From Rubrivivax sp. (lineage in GTDB: Bacteria > Pseudomonadota > Gammaproteobacteria > Burkholderiales > Burkholderiaceae_C): a DNA stretch of 33,376 nt. The stretch spans positions 1 to 33,376 of the forward strand of contig JAURZK010000124.1 in assembly GCA_030653505.1 (NCBI GenBank). Reading direction: 5' to 3'. Of the stretch, positions 14,588 through 21,658 are shown in pieces. The notes under the pieces were generated by a model that was given only the letters and a program-made list of their open reading frames with translations, had not been told where the DNA came from and searched no databases. The translations under genes and the position numbers were made by a program. Position 1 is the stretch's first letter; each line of letters starts with the position of its first letter.

Positions 14588-15352
14588 ATGAACGACGAGC
14601 AACTGTTGCGTTACGCCCGCCACCTGATGCTCGACGAAATCGGCATCGAGGGCCAGCGCCGGCTGCTCGCGGCCCACGCGCTGGTGATCGGCGCCGGCGG
14701 GCTGGGTTCCCCCGCAGCGCTCTACCTGGCCACCGCCGGTGTCGGCCGACTGACGGTGGTCGACCACGACACGGTGGACCTCACCAACCTGCAGCGCCAG
14801 ATCGCCCACAACCTGTCGCGCGTGGGCCTGCCCAAGGCCGAATCGGTGCGCACGACGGTGGCCGCACTCAACCCCGACGTGCAGCTGCGCGCGCTGGTCC
14901 GCCGTGCCGACGCCGCGCTGCTCGACGAACTGGTGCCGCAGGCCGACGTGGTGCTGGACTGCAGCGACAACTTTCGCACCCGCCACGCCGTCAACGCCGC
15001 CTGCGTGAAACACGGCAGGCCGCTGGTCTCGGGTGCGGCCATCGGCTGGGACGCGCAGATCAGCGTCTACGACAGCCGCCGGCCGAACGCACCCTGCTAC
15101 GCCTGCATCTTTCCACCCGAAGCGGCGCACGAAGACGTGGCCTGCTCGACCATGGGCGTCTTCGCGCCGCTGGTGGGCATCGTCGGCAGCGTGCAGGCGG
15201 CCGAGGCACTGAAGCTGCTGGCCGGTGCCGGCCAGTCGCTGGCCGGCCGCCTGCTGATGCTGGACGCGCGCCACATGGCCTGGGACAGCATCACGCTGCA
15301 GCGCGACCCGGCTTGCGTGGTGTGCGGCGGGCACCGCACGCAACCCAAGTAA
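14588..15352 (+). CDS. moeB: MoeB/ThiF-type adenylyltransferase (E1-like)
   Basis: An E1-like enzyme of 254 residues that should adenylate the C-terminal glycine of a small sulfur carrier (MoaD for molybdopterin or ThiS for thiazole). The nucleotide loop GAGGLG is at 35-40, followed by DHDTVDLTNLQRQ at 60-72 with the R-Q pair used in adenylation, and DCSDNFRTR at 124-132. Zinc cysteines are at C170/C173 and C243/C246. C186 in VACSTMG matches the ThiF-type conserved cysteine. There is no C-terminal rhodanese domain. It starts a tight run with the LOG-family gene (9 bases) and arginase. Sequence alone does not decide between the MoeB and ThiF roles. Confidence 0.88.
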   Translation: MNDEQLLRYARHLMLDEIGIEGQRRLLAAHALVIGAGGLGSPAALYLATAGVGRLTVVDHDTVDLTNLQRQIAHNLSRVGLPKAESVRTTVAALNPDVQLRALVRRADAALLDELVPQADVVLDCSDNFRTRHAVNAACVKHGRPLVSGAAIGWDAQISVYDSRRPNAPCYACIFPPEAAHEDVACSTMGVFAPLVGIVGSVQAAEALKLLAGAGQSLAGRLLMLDARHMAWDSITLQRDPACVVCGGHRTQPK

Positions 15353-15361
15353 GCTGCAGGC

Positions 15362-16267
15362 ATGACCGACAAACACCCGCCGCTGGCCGCACGCAACTTT
15401 CCGACGGCCGAAGAAGAAGCCGGGGCGGTGGCGCACGCCTCGCTATATGCCGGCCCCGAGAGCGCCTACCGCCTGGCCTTCACCGACACCGACTTCCTGC
15501 TGCGCGAGGAACTGCGCCCGGTGCGCATGCAGCTCGAACTGCTCAAGCCCGAGATGGTGCAGCAGGAACAGGGCATCGAGTCGACGATCGTCATCTTCGG
15601 CAGCGCGCGCGTCGTGCCTTCGGAACTGGCGCTGCAGCAGTTGGAAGCCGCGCACGCCGACGGCGACACCGCGGCCATCAAGCGCGCCGAGACCGCCGTC
15701 GCCATGGGCCACTACTACGACGAAGCGCGGCGCTTCGCGGCGCTGGTCACCGCACGTTCTGCCAGCCTCGACACGCCGATCTACGTCGTCACCGGCGGCG
15801 GCCCCGGCATCATGGAAGCCGGCAACCGAGGCGCCCACGATGTCGGCGGCAAGAGCATCGGCCTGAACATCGTGCTGCCGCACGAGCAGGCGCCCAACGA
15901 CTACATCACGCCCGAGCTGTGTTTCCAGTTCCACTACTTCGCGCTGCGCAAGATGCACTTCCTGATGCGCGCCATCGCGCTGGTGTGCTTCCCGGGCGGT
16001 TTCGGCACGCTGGATGAGCTTTTCGAGACCATCACCCTGGTGCAGACGGGCAAGATCCGCCCGCGCCCCGTGCTGCTCTTCGGCCGCGCCTTCTGGCAAC
16101 GCCTGATCAACTTCGACCACCTCGTCGAGACCGGCATGATCAGCGCCCGCGACCTCGAGCTGTTCCACTTCGTCGAGACCGCCGAGCAAGCCTGGGAGGC
16201 GCTGGCCGAGCACTACGGCTTCGATCTCCCAGCGACGCAGACCGGCGAGTTCGCCGACGACATCTGA
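15362..16267 (+). CDS. LOG family Rossmann-fold protein (TIGR00730-like)
   Basis: A 301-residue member of the LOG family, whose characterised members release free cytokinin bases from nucleoside monophosphates by phosphoribohydrolase action. In bacteria many act as general nucleotide hydrolases. The two signature motifs are present, GGGPGIMEA at 145-153 and PGGFGTLDE at 211-219, with the conserved arginine near 196 and glutamate at 219. An extra N-terminal part of about 70 residues precedes the Rossmann core, as in long bacterial forms. There is no signal peptide. It lies 9 bases after the moeB-like gene and 7 bases before the arginase, so the three are probably cotranscribed. The physiological substrate here is unknown. 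Confidence 0.88.
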   Translation: MTDKHPPLAARNFPTAEEEAGAVAHASLYAGPESAYRLAFTDTDFLLREELRPVRMQLELLKPEMVQQEQGIESTIVIFGSARVVPSELALQQLEAAHADGDTAAIKRAETAVAMGHYYDEARRFAALVTARSASLDTPIYVVTGGGPGIMEAGNRGAHDVGGKSIGLNIVLPHEQAPNDYITPELCFQFHYFALRKMHFLMRAIALVCFPGGFGTLDELFETITLVQTGKIRPRPVLLFGRAFWQRLINFDHLVETGMISARDLELFHFVETAEQAWEALAEHYGFDLPATQTGEFADDI

Positions 16268-16274
16268 AGGCGCC

Positions 16275-17195
16275 ATGAACAAGCACATCAGCCTCATCGG
16301 CGCGCCCACCGACATCGGCGCCGGCGCGCGCGGCGCCAGCATGGGGCCCGAGGCGCTGCGTGTCGCCGGCATCCAGGCCACGCTGGAAGCGCATGGCCTG
16401 GAGGTGCTGGACCGCGGCAACCTCGCCGGCCCGGCCAACCCCTGGCTGCCGCCGGTGGACGGCTATCGCCACCTGCACGAGGTGGTGGCCTGGAACCGAC
16501 TCGTGCACGACGCGATGCACGCCGAACTGGTGCTGGGCCGCCTGCCCATCCTGCTGGGCGGCGACCATTGCCTGGGGCTGGGCAGCATCAGCGCCGTGGC
16601 GCGCCACTGCCGCGAGAGCGGCAAGAAGCTGCGTGTGCTGTGGCTGGATGCACACGCCGACTTCAACACCAGCGTGCTCACCCCCAGCGGCAACACCCAC
16701 GGCATGCCGGTGGCCTGCCTGTGCGGGCATGGGCCGCGCGAACTGATCGAGATCGGCGGCACGGTGCCGGCCATCAGCCCGAAGGTCGTGCGCCAGATCG
16801 GCATCCGCAGCGTCGACCCGGGCGAGAAGCGGCTGGTGCAGGAGACCGGGCTGGAGGTCTTCGACATGCGCTACATCGACGAAATGGGCATGCGCCACAC
16901 GATGGAGCTGGCGCTGGCGACGCTGGACGACAAGACCCACCTGCACGTCAGCTTCGACGTCGACTTCCTCGACCCCGAGATCGCGCCCGGTGTCGGCACC
17001 CTGGTTCCCGGCGGCCCCACCTACCGCGAAGCCCAGCTGTGCATGGAGATGATCGCCGACACCGGCCGCCTGGCCAGCCTGGACGTGATGGAGCTCAACC
17101 CGGCGCTGGACATCCGCAACAAGACGGCCGAGCTGTCGGTGGACCTCATCGAGAGCCTGTTCGGCAAGAGCACGCTGATGCGCGGCAACCGCTGA
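16275..17195 (+). CDS. rocF: Arginase
   Basis: A cytoplasmic enzyme of 306 residues that hydrolyses L-arginine to ornithine and urea. The binuclear manganese ligands are visible: H98 in GGDHCLG, D125/H127/D129 in WLDAHADFN, and D228/D230 in SFDVDFLDP. The segment NTSVLTPSGNTHGMP at 131-145 matches arginase, where it holds the substrate amino-acid end, and argues against agmatinase. The start is ATG 16275 with GAAGG just upstream. It is the last gene of the moeB-LOG-rocF run, and a strong hairpin follows the stop. No urease or ornithine-using genes are nearby. Confidence 0.95.
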   Translation: MNKHISLIGAPTDIGAGARGASMGPEALRVAGIQATLEAHGLEVLDRGNLAGPANPWLPPVDGYRHLHEVVAWNRLVHDAMHAELVLGRLPILLGGDHCLGLGSISAVARHCRESGKKLRVLWLDAHADFNTSVLTPSGNTHGMPVACLCGHGPRELIEIGGTVPAISPKVVRQIGIRSVDPGEKRLVQETGLEVFDMRYIDEMGMRHTMELALATLDDKTHLHVSFDVDFLDPEIAPGVGTLVPGGPTYREAQLCMEMIADTGRLASLDVMELNPALDIRNKTAELSVDLIESLFGKSTLMRGNR

Positions 17196-17239
17196 TCTGG
17201 CCCCGCAGCTGCGTTCCTGCGCCTTGCAACGGGTCCCGG

Positions 17240-17275
17240 CTGGCGGCGCTTGCCGGCCCGGCAAGCCTGCGCCAG
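17240..17275 (+). terminator. Strong hairpin after arginase, possible terminator
   Basis: CTTGCCG (17249-17255) pairs perfectly with CGGCAAG (17259-17265) around GCC. An outer CTGGCG (17240-17245) pairs with CGCCAG (17270-17275). There is no T-run. It separates rocF from the protease gene. Confidence 0.5.
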
Positions 17276-17300
17276 CGGCCCTGCAGGGTGCCCGGCTAAG

Positions 17301-18731
17301 ATGGCGGTGATGCAGCACTCCGGCCCGCGGGCCTTCCTCAGGGCACTGCGCTGCGGCCTCCTGGCCTGCGCCACCGCCGTCGCCCTGCCCAGCCTGTCGG
17401 CAACGCCGCCGGCTTCGCCTGCGGCCGCGTCGACAGCGCCCAGCGCGCCGGCCGCCACCGTGGAAACGCCGCTCACCGGCACCGGCCAGCGCCTCTACGA
17501 ACGCACGCGCGCGCAACTGCTGCAGGTGCGCACGCTGCTGAAGACGCAGGACAGCCAGTCGTCGGTGGGCTCGGGTTTCCTCGTCGACGACGCCGGCCAC
17601 CTCGTCACCAACTACCACGTCATCAGCCAGTTTGCGCTGCAGCCCGCACGCCACCGCCTGGTCTACGCCACGGTCGACGGCCGCCAGGGCGCGCTGCAGC
17701 TGCTGGCCTTCGACGTCGTGCACGACCTGGCGTTGCTGCGGCCGGTCGACGCCGCGCCGCTGGCCGGCCGCGGCCATGTCGTGCTGCGGCCGGCGGAGCT
17801 GCCGCTGGCGCGCGGCGCACGCATCTTCTCGCTGGGCAACCCGCTCGACGTCGGCTTCGCGGTCGCCGAAGGCAGCTACAACGGCCCCGTCGAACGCAGC
17901 TTCCTCGAAACGCTGTTCTTCGGCGGCTCGCTCAGCCCGGGCATGAGCGGCGGCCCGGCGCTCGATGAACAGGGCCGGCTCGTGGGCGTGAACGTCGCCG
18001 CAAGGCGCGACGGCGAGCAGGTCAGCTTCCTGGTGCCTGCCGCGCCGGTGCGCGTGCTGATCGAGCGCGGCCGCGGCGCCGCGCCCATCACCACCCCGGC
18101 CTGGGCCGAGATCACGCGCCAGCTGCTGGCCCACGAAGCGACGCTCACCGCACGCTTCACCGCCCAGCCCTGGCGCCAGGCCGGCCACCCGCGTTACACG
18201 ATACCGGTGCCGCAGGAGACCTTCATGCGCTGCTGGGGCCGAGGCTCGCCGCAGGCCGCGCGCGGGCTGCAGTTCGAACGTTCCGACTGCGAGATGGACA
18301 GCCGCATCTTCGTCAATGGCAACCTGCTCACCGGCTACCTGACGGTGCGCCACGAGGCCTACGACGGCAGCAAGATCGGCGCGCTGCGTTTTGCCGAGCG
18401 TTATTCGGCCAGCTTCCGCAACGAGTTCATGGGCCGCAACGACCGCCAGCGCACCGCGCCACGTTGCGTCGAACGCCAGATCACGAGCGGCCCGCCGCGC
18501 GCCGACGGCGGCGCACCTCTGCCGCTGAAAGGCGTGGTCTGCATGCGCGCCTACAAGAAGCTCGAAGGCCTGCACGACCTGTCGGTGCTGGTGGCCACGC
18601 TGGACGGCACGCAGGTCGGCGTGCAGGGCCGCCTCGACGCCTTCGGCATCAGCGCCGCCAGCGCACAGCGCCTGGCCCAGCACTACCTCGATGGCTTTGC
18701 ATGGAACACGACGAACGACGCCTCGCGCTGA
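17301..18731 (+). CDS. Exported trypsin-like serine protease with uncharacterised C-terminal domain
   Basis: A 476-residue protein with an N-terminal signal peptide ending near residue 34, then an alanine/proline-rich linker and a trypsin-like domain at about 65-270. The catalytic triad is visible: H106 in TNYHVIS, D142 in VHDLALL and S216 in PGMSGGPA. This resembles DegP-type proteases, but there is no PDZ domain. The last 200 residues hold several cysteines (CWGRGSP, SDCEMD, RCVER, VCMRAYKKL) and match no family I know. ATG 17301 is chosen; ATG 17310 is nearly as good. The 3' end overlaps the FHA gene by 31 bases, implying coupled expression. The protease probably acts in the periplasm or outside the cell. 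Confidence 0.85.
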   Translation: MAVMQHSGPRAFLRALRCGLLACATAVALPSLSATPPASPAAASTAPSAPAATVETPLTGTGQRLYERTRAQLLQVRTLLKTQDSQSSVGSGFLVDDAGHLVTNYHVISQFALQPARHRLVYATVDGRQGALQLLAFDVVHDLALLRPVDAAPLAGRGHVVLRPAELPLARGARIFSLGNPLDVGFAVAEGSYNGPVERSFLETLFFGGSLSPGMSGGPALDEQGRLVGVNVAARRDGEQVSFLVPAAPVRVLIERGRGAAPITTPAWAEITRQLLAHEATLTARFTAQPWRQAGHPRYTIPVPQETFMRCWGRGSPQAARGLQFERSDCEMDSRIFVNGNLLTGYLTVRHEAYDGSKIGALRFAERYSASFRNEFMGRNDRQRTAPRCVERQITSGPPRADGGAPLPLKGVVCMRAYKKLEGLHDLSVLVATLDGTQVGVQGRLDAFGISAASAQRLAQHYLDGFAWNTTNDASR

Positions 18732-19693
18732 TCGAGTTGCTGGGCCGCGACGGCCAGGTTGCACGCACGGTGGACGTGTGGCGCTGGCCGCTGACGCTGG
18801 GCCGCGCGCTCGACAACGACGTCGTCATCGACGACCCCCACGTCGCCCCATGGCACGCACGCCTGGCGCCGGGCGATGACGGGGCGCTGCTGCTGCACGC
18901 GCTGCCCTCACGCAACGGCGTGTCGTTCGCGGGCCGCGCCGTGGCGGGAACCGTCGCCCTGCCCGCCGGCGGCGGCCCGCTGCAACTCGGCACCACCCGG
19001 CTGCGGCTGCGCCTGCCCAGCGAGACACTCGCGCCCGAGGCGCCGCTGCCGCACGGCCTGCATGGCGCGCCGCCACCGCTGCTGGCAGGCGCGGCGGTGT
19101 TCCTGCTGCTGCTGGGGGCCCACTGGCTGACGCTCGACCCGGGCGCCGACTACTCGGCCTGGCTGCCTGCGCTGGTGGGGCTGCCGGCGGTGCTGGCGGC
19201 CTGGTGCGGGCTGTGGGCGCTGATGTCCAAGCTGTTCCAGCATCGCTTCGACTTCGGCGGCCACCTGCGTATTGCGCTGCCCTGGCTGCTGGCGCTGACG
19301 CTCACCGATGCCTTGTGGCCGCTGTTCACCGCCGCGCTGGCCGCGCCCGCGTTGTGGATGCTGGGCAATGCGCTGGAAGCCGTGCTGCTGGCGCTGCTGG
19401 TGCGCGCCCACCTGCGCCACGTGCTGCCGCTGCACCGACGCGCAGTCACGGCCAGCGTGGCCACGCTGGCGGTGGCCGCCCTCGCACTGTCGGCCGCACT
19501 GACCTGGCGCAACACCGACAGCCTGGTGGCCACGCCCTACATGAGCACGCTGCCGCCTCCGGCGCTGCGCCTGGCCGACACCGCGCCGAGTGCGGCGCTG
19601 GTGCAGGACATGGCGCCGCTGGCCGGCCGGCTGGCCGCGCGGGTTCGGCAGGCCAGAGCCGACGACGAGGGCGAAGGCGAGAGCACCGAGTGA
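18701..19693 (+). CDS. FHA-domain integral membrane protein
   Basis: A 330-residue protein with a forkhead-associated domain at about 20-105 and then about five hydrophobic segments (about 125-145, 150-175, 188-205, 208-235, 245-265). The FHA core shows GR at 34-35, HARL at 52-55 and RNG at 71-73. The serine expected in the S-x-x-H motif is alanine (A49), so phosphothreonine binding may be altered. The last 60 residues are acidic and may face the periplasm. The ATG lies inside the 3' end of the upstream protease gene in another frame, a strong sign that the two work together. The chosen start is where the FHA fold begins; the frame stays open further upstream. Confidence 0.8.
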   Translation: MEHDERRLALIELLGRDGQVARTVDVWRWPLTLGRALDNDVVIDDPHVAPWHARLAPGDDGALLLHALPSRNGVSFAGRAVAGTVALPAGGGPLQLGTTRLRLRLPSETLAPEAPLPHGLHGAPPPLLAGAAVFLLLLGAHWLTLDPGADYSAWLPALVGLPAVLAAWCGLWALMSKLFQHRFDFGGHLRIALPWLLALTLTDALWPLFTAALAAPALWMLGNALEAVLLALLVRAHLRHVLPLHRRAVTASVATLAVAALALSAALTWRNTDSLVATPYMSTLPPPALRLADTAPSAALVQDMAPLAGRLAARVRQARADDEGEGESTE

Positions 19694-19739
19694 ACGGGCG
19701 CGGGCACGACAGAATGTGGCCCGATCCACTTCGACGACC

Positions 19740-20531
19740 ATGACCAGACCCCTGCTGATCGGCGTTTCGGCGCGCATCCACTACCCCGGCAGCACCGGCA
19801 TGCCCAGTGGCGGCGTGTGGAGCAAGACCGTGCATTACCTCGAACAGAGCGTGGCGCACTGGCTGCTTGCCGGCGGCGCGGTGCCGGTGATGGTGCCGGC
19901 GGTGGACGCCGAGAGCATCGTCAAGCGCAGCGAGATTCACCTGCACGACTATGCGCAAGCGCTCGACGGCCTGGTGCTGCAGGGCGGCAACGACGTCGCG
20001 CCAGAGACCTACGGCGAAACCCCGCTGCACGCCGACTGGCACGGCGACCGTGTTCGCGACCGCTACGAGATCGACCTCATCCGCGCCTTCGTCGCCGCCG
20101 GCAAACCGGTGTTCGGCATCTGCCGCGGCCTGCAACTGCTGAACGTCGCCTTCGGCGGCACGCTGCTGCAGGACATCGAGACCCAGCAGCCGCAGTCGCT
20201 GACCCACCGCGTGCTCGGTCGCTACGAAGAACACCATCACGCGGTGGAGTTCGTGACCGGCACGCGTCTGGCTGCGCTCTTCCCGGGTGTGGAACGTGCC
20301 ACCACCAACAGCATCCACCACCAGGGCATCAAGGACCTGGCGCCTGAGTTCACCGTCGAGGCGCGCTGCCCCGACGACGGCCTGATCGAGGCCGTGCGCT
20401 GGCGCGGCCCCAGCTTCGTCGCCGGCGTGCAATGGCACCCCGAGTTCCACGAGCCCGACCACCCGCACACGCTCGACGACCGCGCCATCCTGCAGGACTT
20501 TCTGGCCGCAGCGCGAGCGGCGCGGCACTGA
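19740..20531 (+). CDS. Class I glutamine amidotransferase-like hydrolase (peptidase C26, PuuD-type)
   Basis: A 263-residue hydrolase of the gamma-glutamyl-GABA hydrolase group, which cuts gamma-glutamyl amide bonds, for example in putrescine breakdown. The nucleophile elbow GICRGLQ carries C128, and H233 with E235 in VQWHPEFHEPD complete the triad. An oxyanion-type glycine loop QGGNDVAPE is at 81-89. No synthetase domain is attached, so it is a free-standing hydrolase. The ATG at 19740 is 46 bases after the FHA gene. No puuA, puuB or puuC is nearby, so the polyamine role is only a family-based guess. Confidence 0.87.
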   Translation: MTRPLLIGVSARIHYPGSTGMPSGGVWSKTVHYLEQSVAHWLLAGGAVPVMVPAVDAESIVKRSEIHLHDYAQALDGLVLQGGNDVAPETYGETPLHADWHGDRVRDRYEIDLIRAFVAAGKPVFGICRGLQLLNVAFGGTLLQDIETQQPQSLTHRVLGRYEEHHHAVEFVTGTRLAALFPGVERATTNSIHHQGIKDLAPEFTVEARCPDDGLIEAVRWRGPSFVAGVQWHPEFHEPDHPHTLDDRAILQDFLAAARAARH

Positions 20532-20568
20532 AGCCGCGCGGCAAGCCTTCAGCCCTGGGCGTGCGGGC

Positions 20569-21312
20569 TCAGCGGCACCATTGGTTCTCACAGGGGATGC
20601 CGTCGCGGTCGCCGTCCATCTTCACGCCAGGGCAGTTCGAGAGGAAGTACTTCGCCTCATCGCACGAACGCATCTGCGAGCAATGCGTGCGGCCGTCGCA
20701 GCGGTAGGCCGCGACCGCGGGGGCAGCGACGTTGCGAGCGGGCAAGGCGGGCATGGCCGCGACCACAGGAACGGCCGCGGGCGCAACGCTGACGGGCGCG
20801 CCATTGCCGGGGCAAGGCCCGTTGATGCGCCTGAAGTCGGCTGGCTTGACGGCCGTGCCGCCTTCGTGCAGCCCGCGGTTCAGCGCCTTGGCCATGCGTT
20901 CCTGCTTGACCAGCGGGCCGGCGTCGTTGCGCCAGCGCAGGCTCCACGCGTGGCCGCCTTCGACCAGGCTCTGCGCCACGTCGACACCCTCGACCAGCAG
21001 CACGCCCACCGTGCGGCCGTAGCTGTCGCGGCCCGTCGGGCGCAGCGTGGCGGACTTGTTCAGCGCCAGGTCGGTGAGCGCACGCCGTGCCTCGGCGCCC
21101 CAGGGCTGGCAGATTTCGGGCGCGTCGATGTTGGCCAGGCGCACGACGATGGGCGCCTGACCGGCCGGCGTGAAGCGCACGGTGTCACCGTCGCTGACCT
21201 GCGTCACCACACCCTGCACGGGCGCCGGGTTGGCGCGTGGCGCGGCCGCTGCCGGGGCCAGGCAGACCAGCGCCAGCAAGGTTGTGGCAGCGAATGAAGG
21301 CAGTCGTCCCAT
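20569..21312 (-). CDS. Exported thermonuclease (SNase-like) with C-terminal excalibur domain
   Basis: A 247-residue exported nuclease. A signal peptide covers about 1-24. The staphylococcal-nuclease-like fold covers about 32-165, with DGDTVRF at 41-47, LANIDAPE at 59-66 and RDSYGRTVG at 95-103, which carry the calcium and active-site positions of the family. An alanine/proline linker follows, then an excalibur domain in the last 45 residues with paired cysteines and the calcium-loop motif DGDRDGIPCE. ATG 21312 is preferred over 21330 because GAGGG lies 7 bases before it. It is 28 bases downstream of a small lipoprotein gene and probably cotranscribed. Likely roles are degrading extracellular DNA or taking up nucleotides. 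Confidence 0.9.
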   Translation of the reverse strand: MGRLPSFAATTLLALVCLAPAAAAPRANPAPVQGVVTQVSDGDTVRFTPAGQAPIVVRLANIDAPEICQPWGAEARRALTDLALNKSATLRPTGRDSYGRTVGVLLVEGVDVAQSLVEGGHAWSLRWRNDAGPLVKQERMAKALNRGLHEGGTAVKPADFRRINGPCPGNGAPVSVAPAAVPVVAAMPALPARNVAAPAVAAYRCDGRTHCSQMRSCDEAKYFLSNCPGVKMDGDRDGIPCENQWCR

Positions 21313-21340
21313 CGTGACCCTCGTGAACATGGCAGCCGAC

Positions 21341-21589
21341 CTACTGGCCGGCGCTGGCCGCGGCGTCGGCCGCGCGCTGCACGCCGGCTTCCTGGGCCTT
21401 CTGCAGGCCCTCGACGATCTGCTGCTGCTGCGCCCGGGCCTGGCTCGCCTGTTCGGCCTGCAGCTTGCCGACGGTGGCGGCAGTGCCGGCCACCTCTGCG
21501 CCGCAGCCGGTCAGCACAAGGGTGCACAGCGCCACGGGCCCGGCCAGGCGATGCAGCGGCGACGAGGACGGGCGGGTGGCAGCGGGCAT
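21341..21589 (-). CDS. Small lipoprotein, Q/A-rich helix (82 aa)
   Basis: A short predicted lipoprotein. A hydrophobic signal of about 28 residues ends in the lipobox LTGC with C29 as the lipidated cysteine. The mature part is an alanine- and glutamine-rich helix (QAEQASQARAQQQQIVEGLQ) with coiled-coil character and no other domain. ATG 21589 is chosen because the signal peptide starts there and GGAG lies just upstream. It lies between the helicase and thermonuclease genes on the same strand. I cannot name a family; an anchoring or adaptor role in the envelope would be a guess. Confidence 0.75.
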   Translation of the reverse strand: MPAATRPSSSPLHRLAGPVALCTLVLTGCGAEVAGTAATVGKLQAEQASQARAQQQQIVEGLQKAQEAGVQRAADAAASAGQ

Positions 21590-21658
21590 GGGGTCTCCGG
21601 CGTCTGAAGGAATGGTCGGCGGGCGGGCAAGATGCCAGTGTAGGCGGCCCGCCACGCG

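Noticed and set aside
13052..15436. 794-codon frame on the - strand across ctpA and the moeB-like gene
   Set aside because: It covers two clear genes and a terminator on the other strand and has shadow-like composition.
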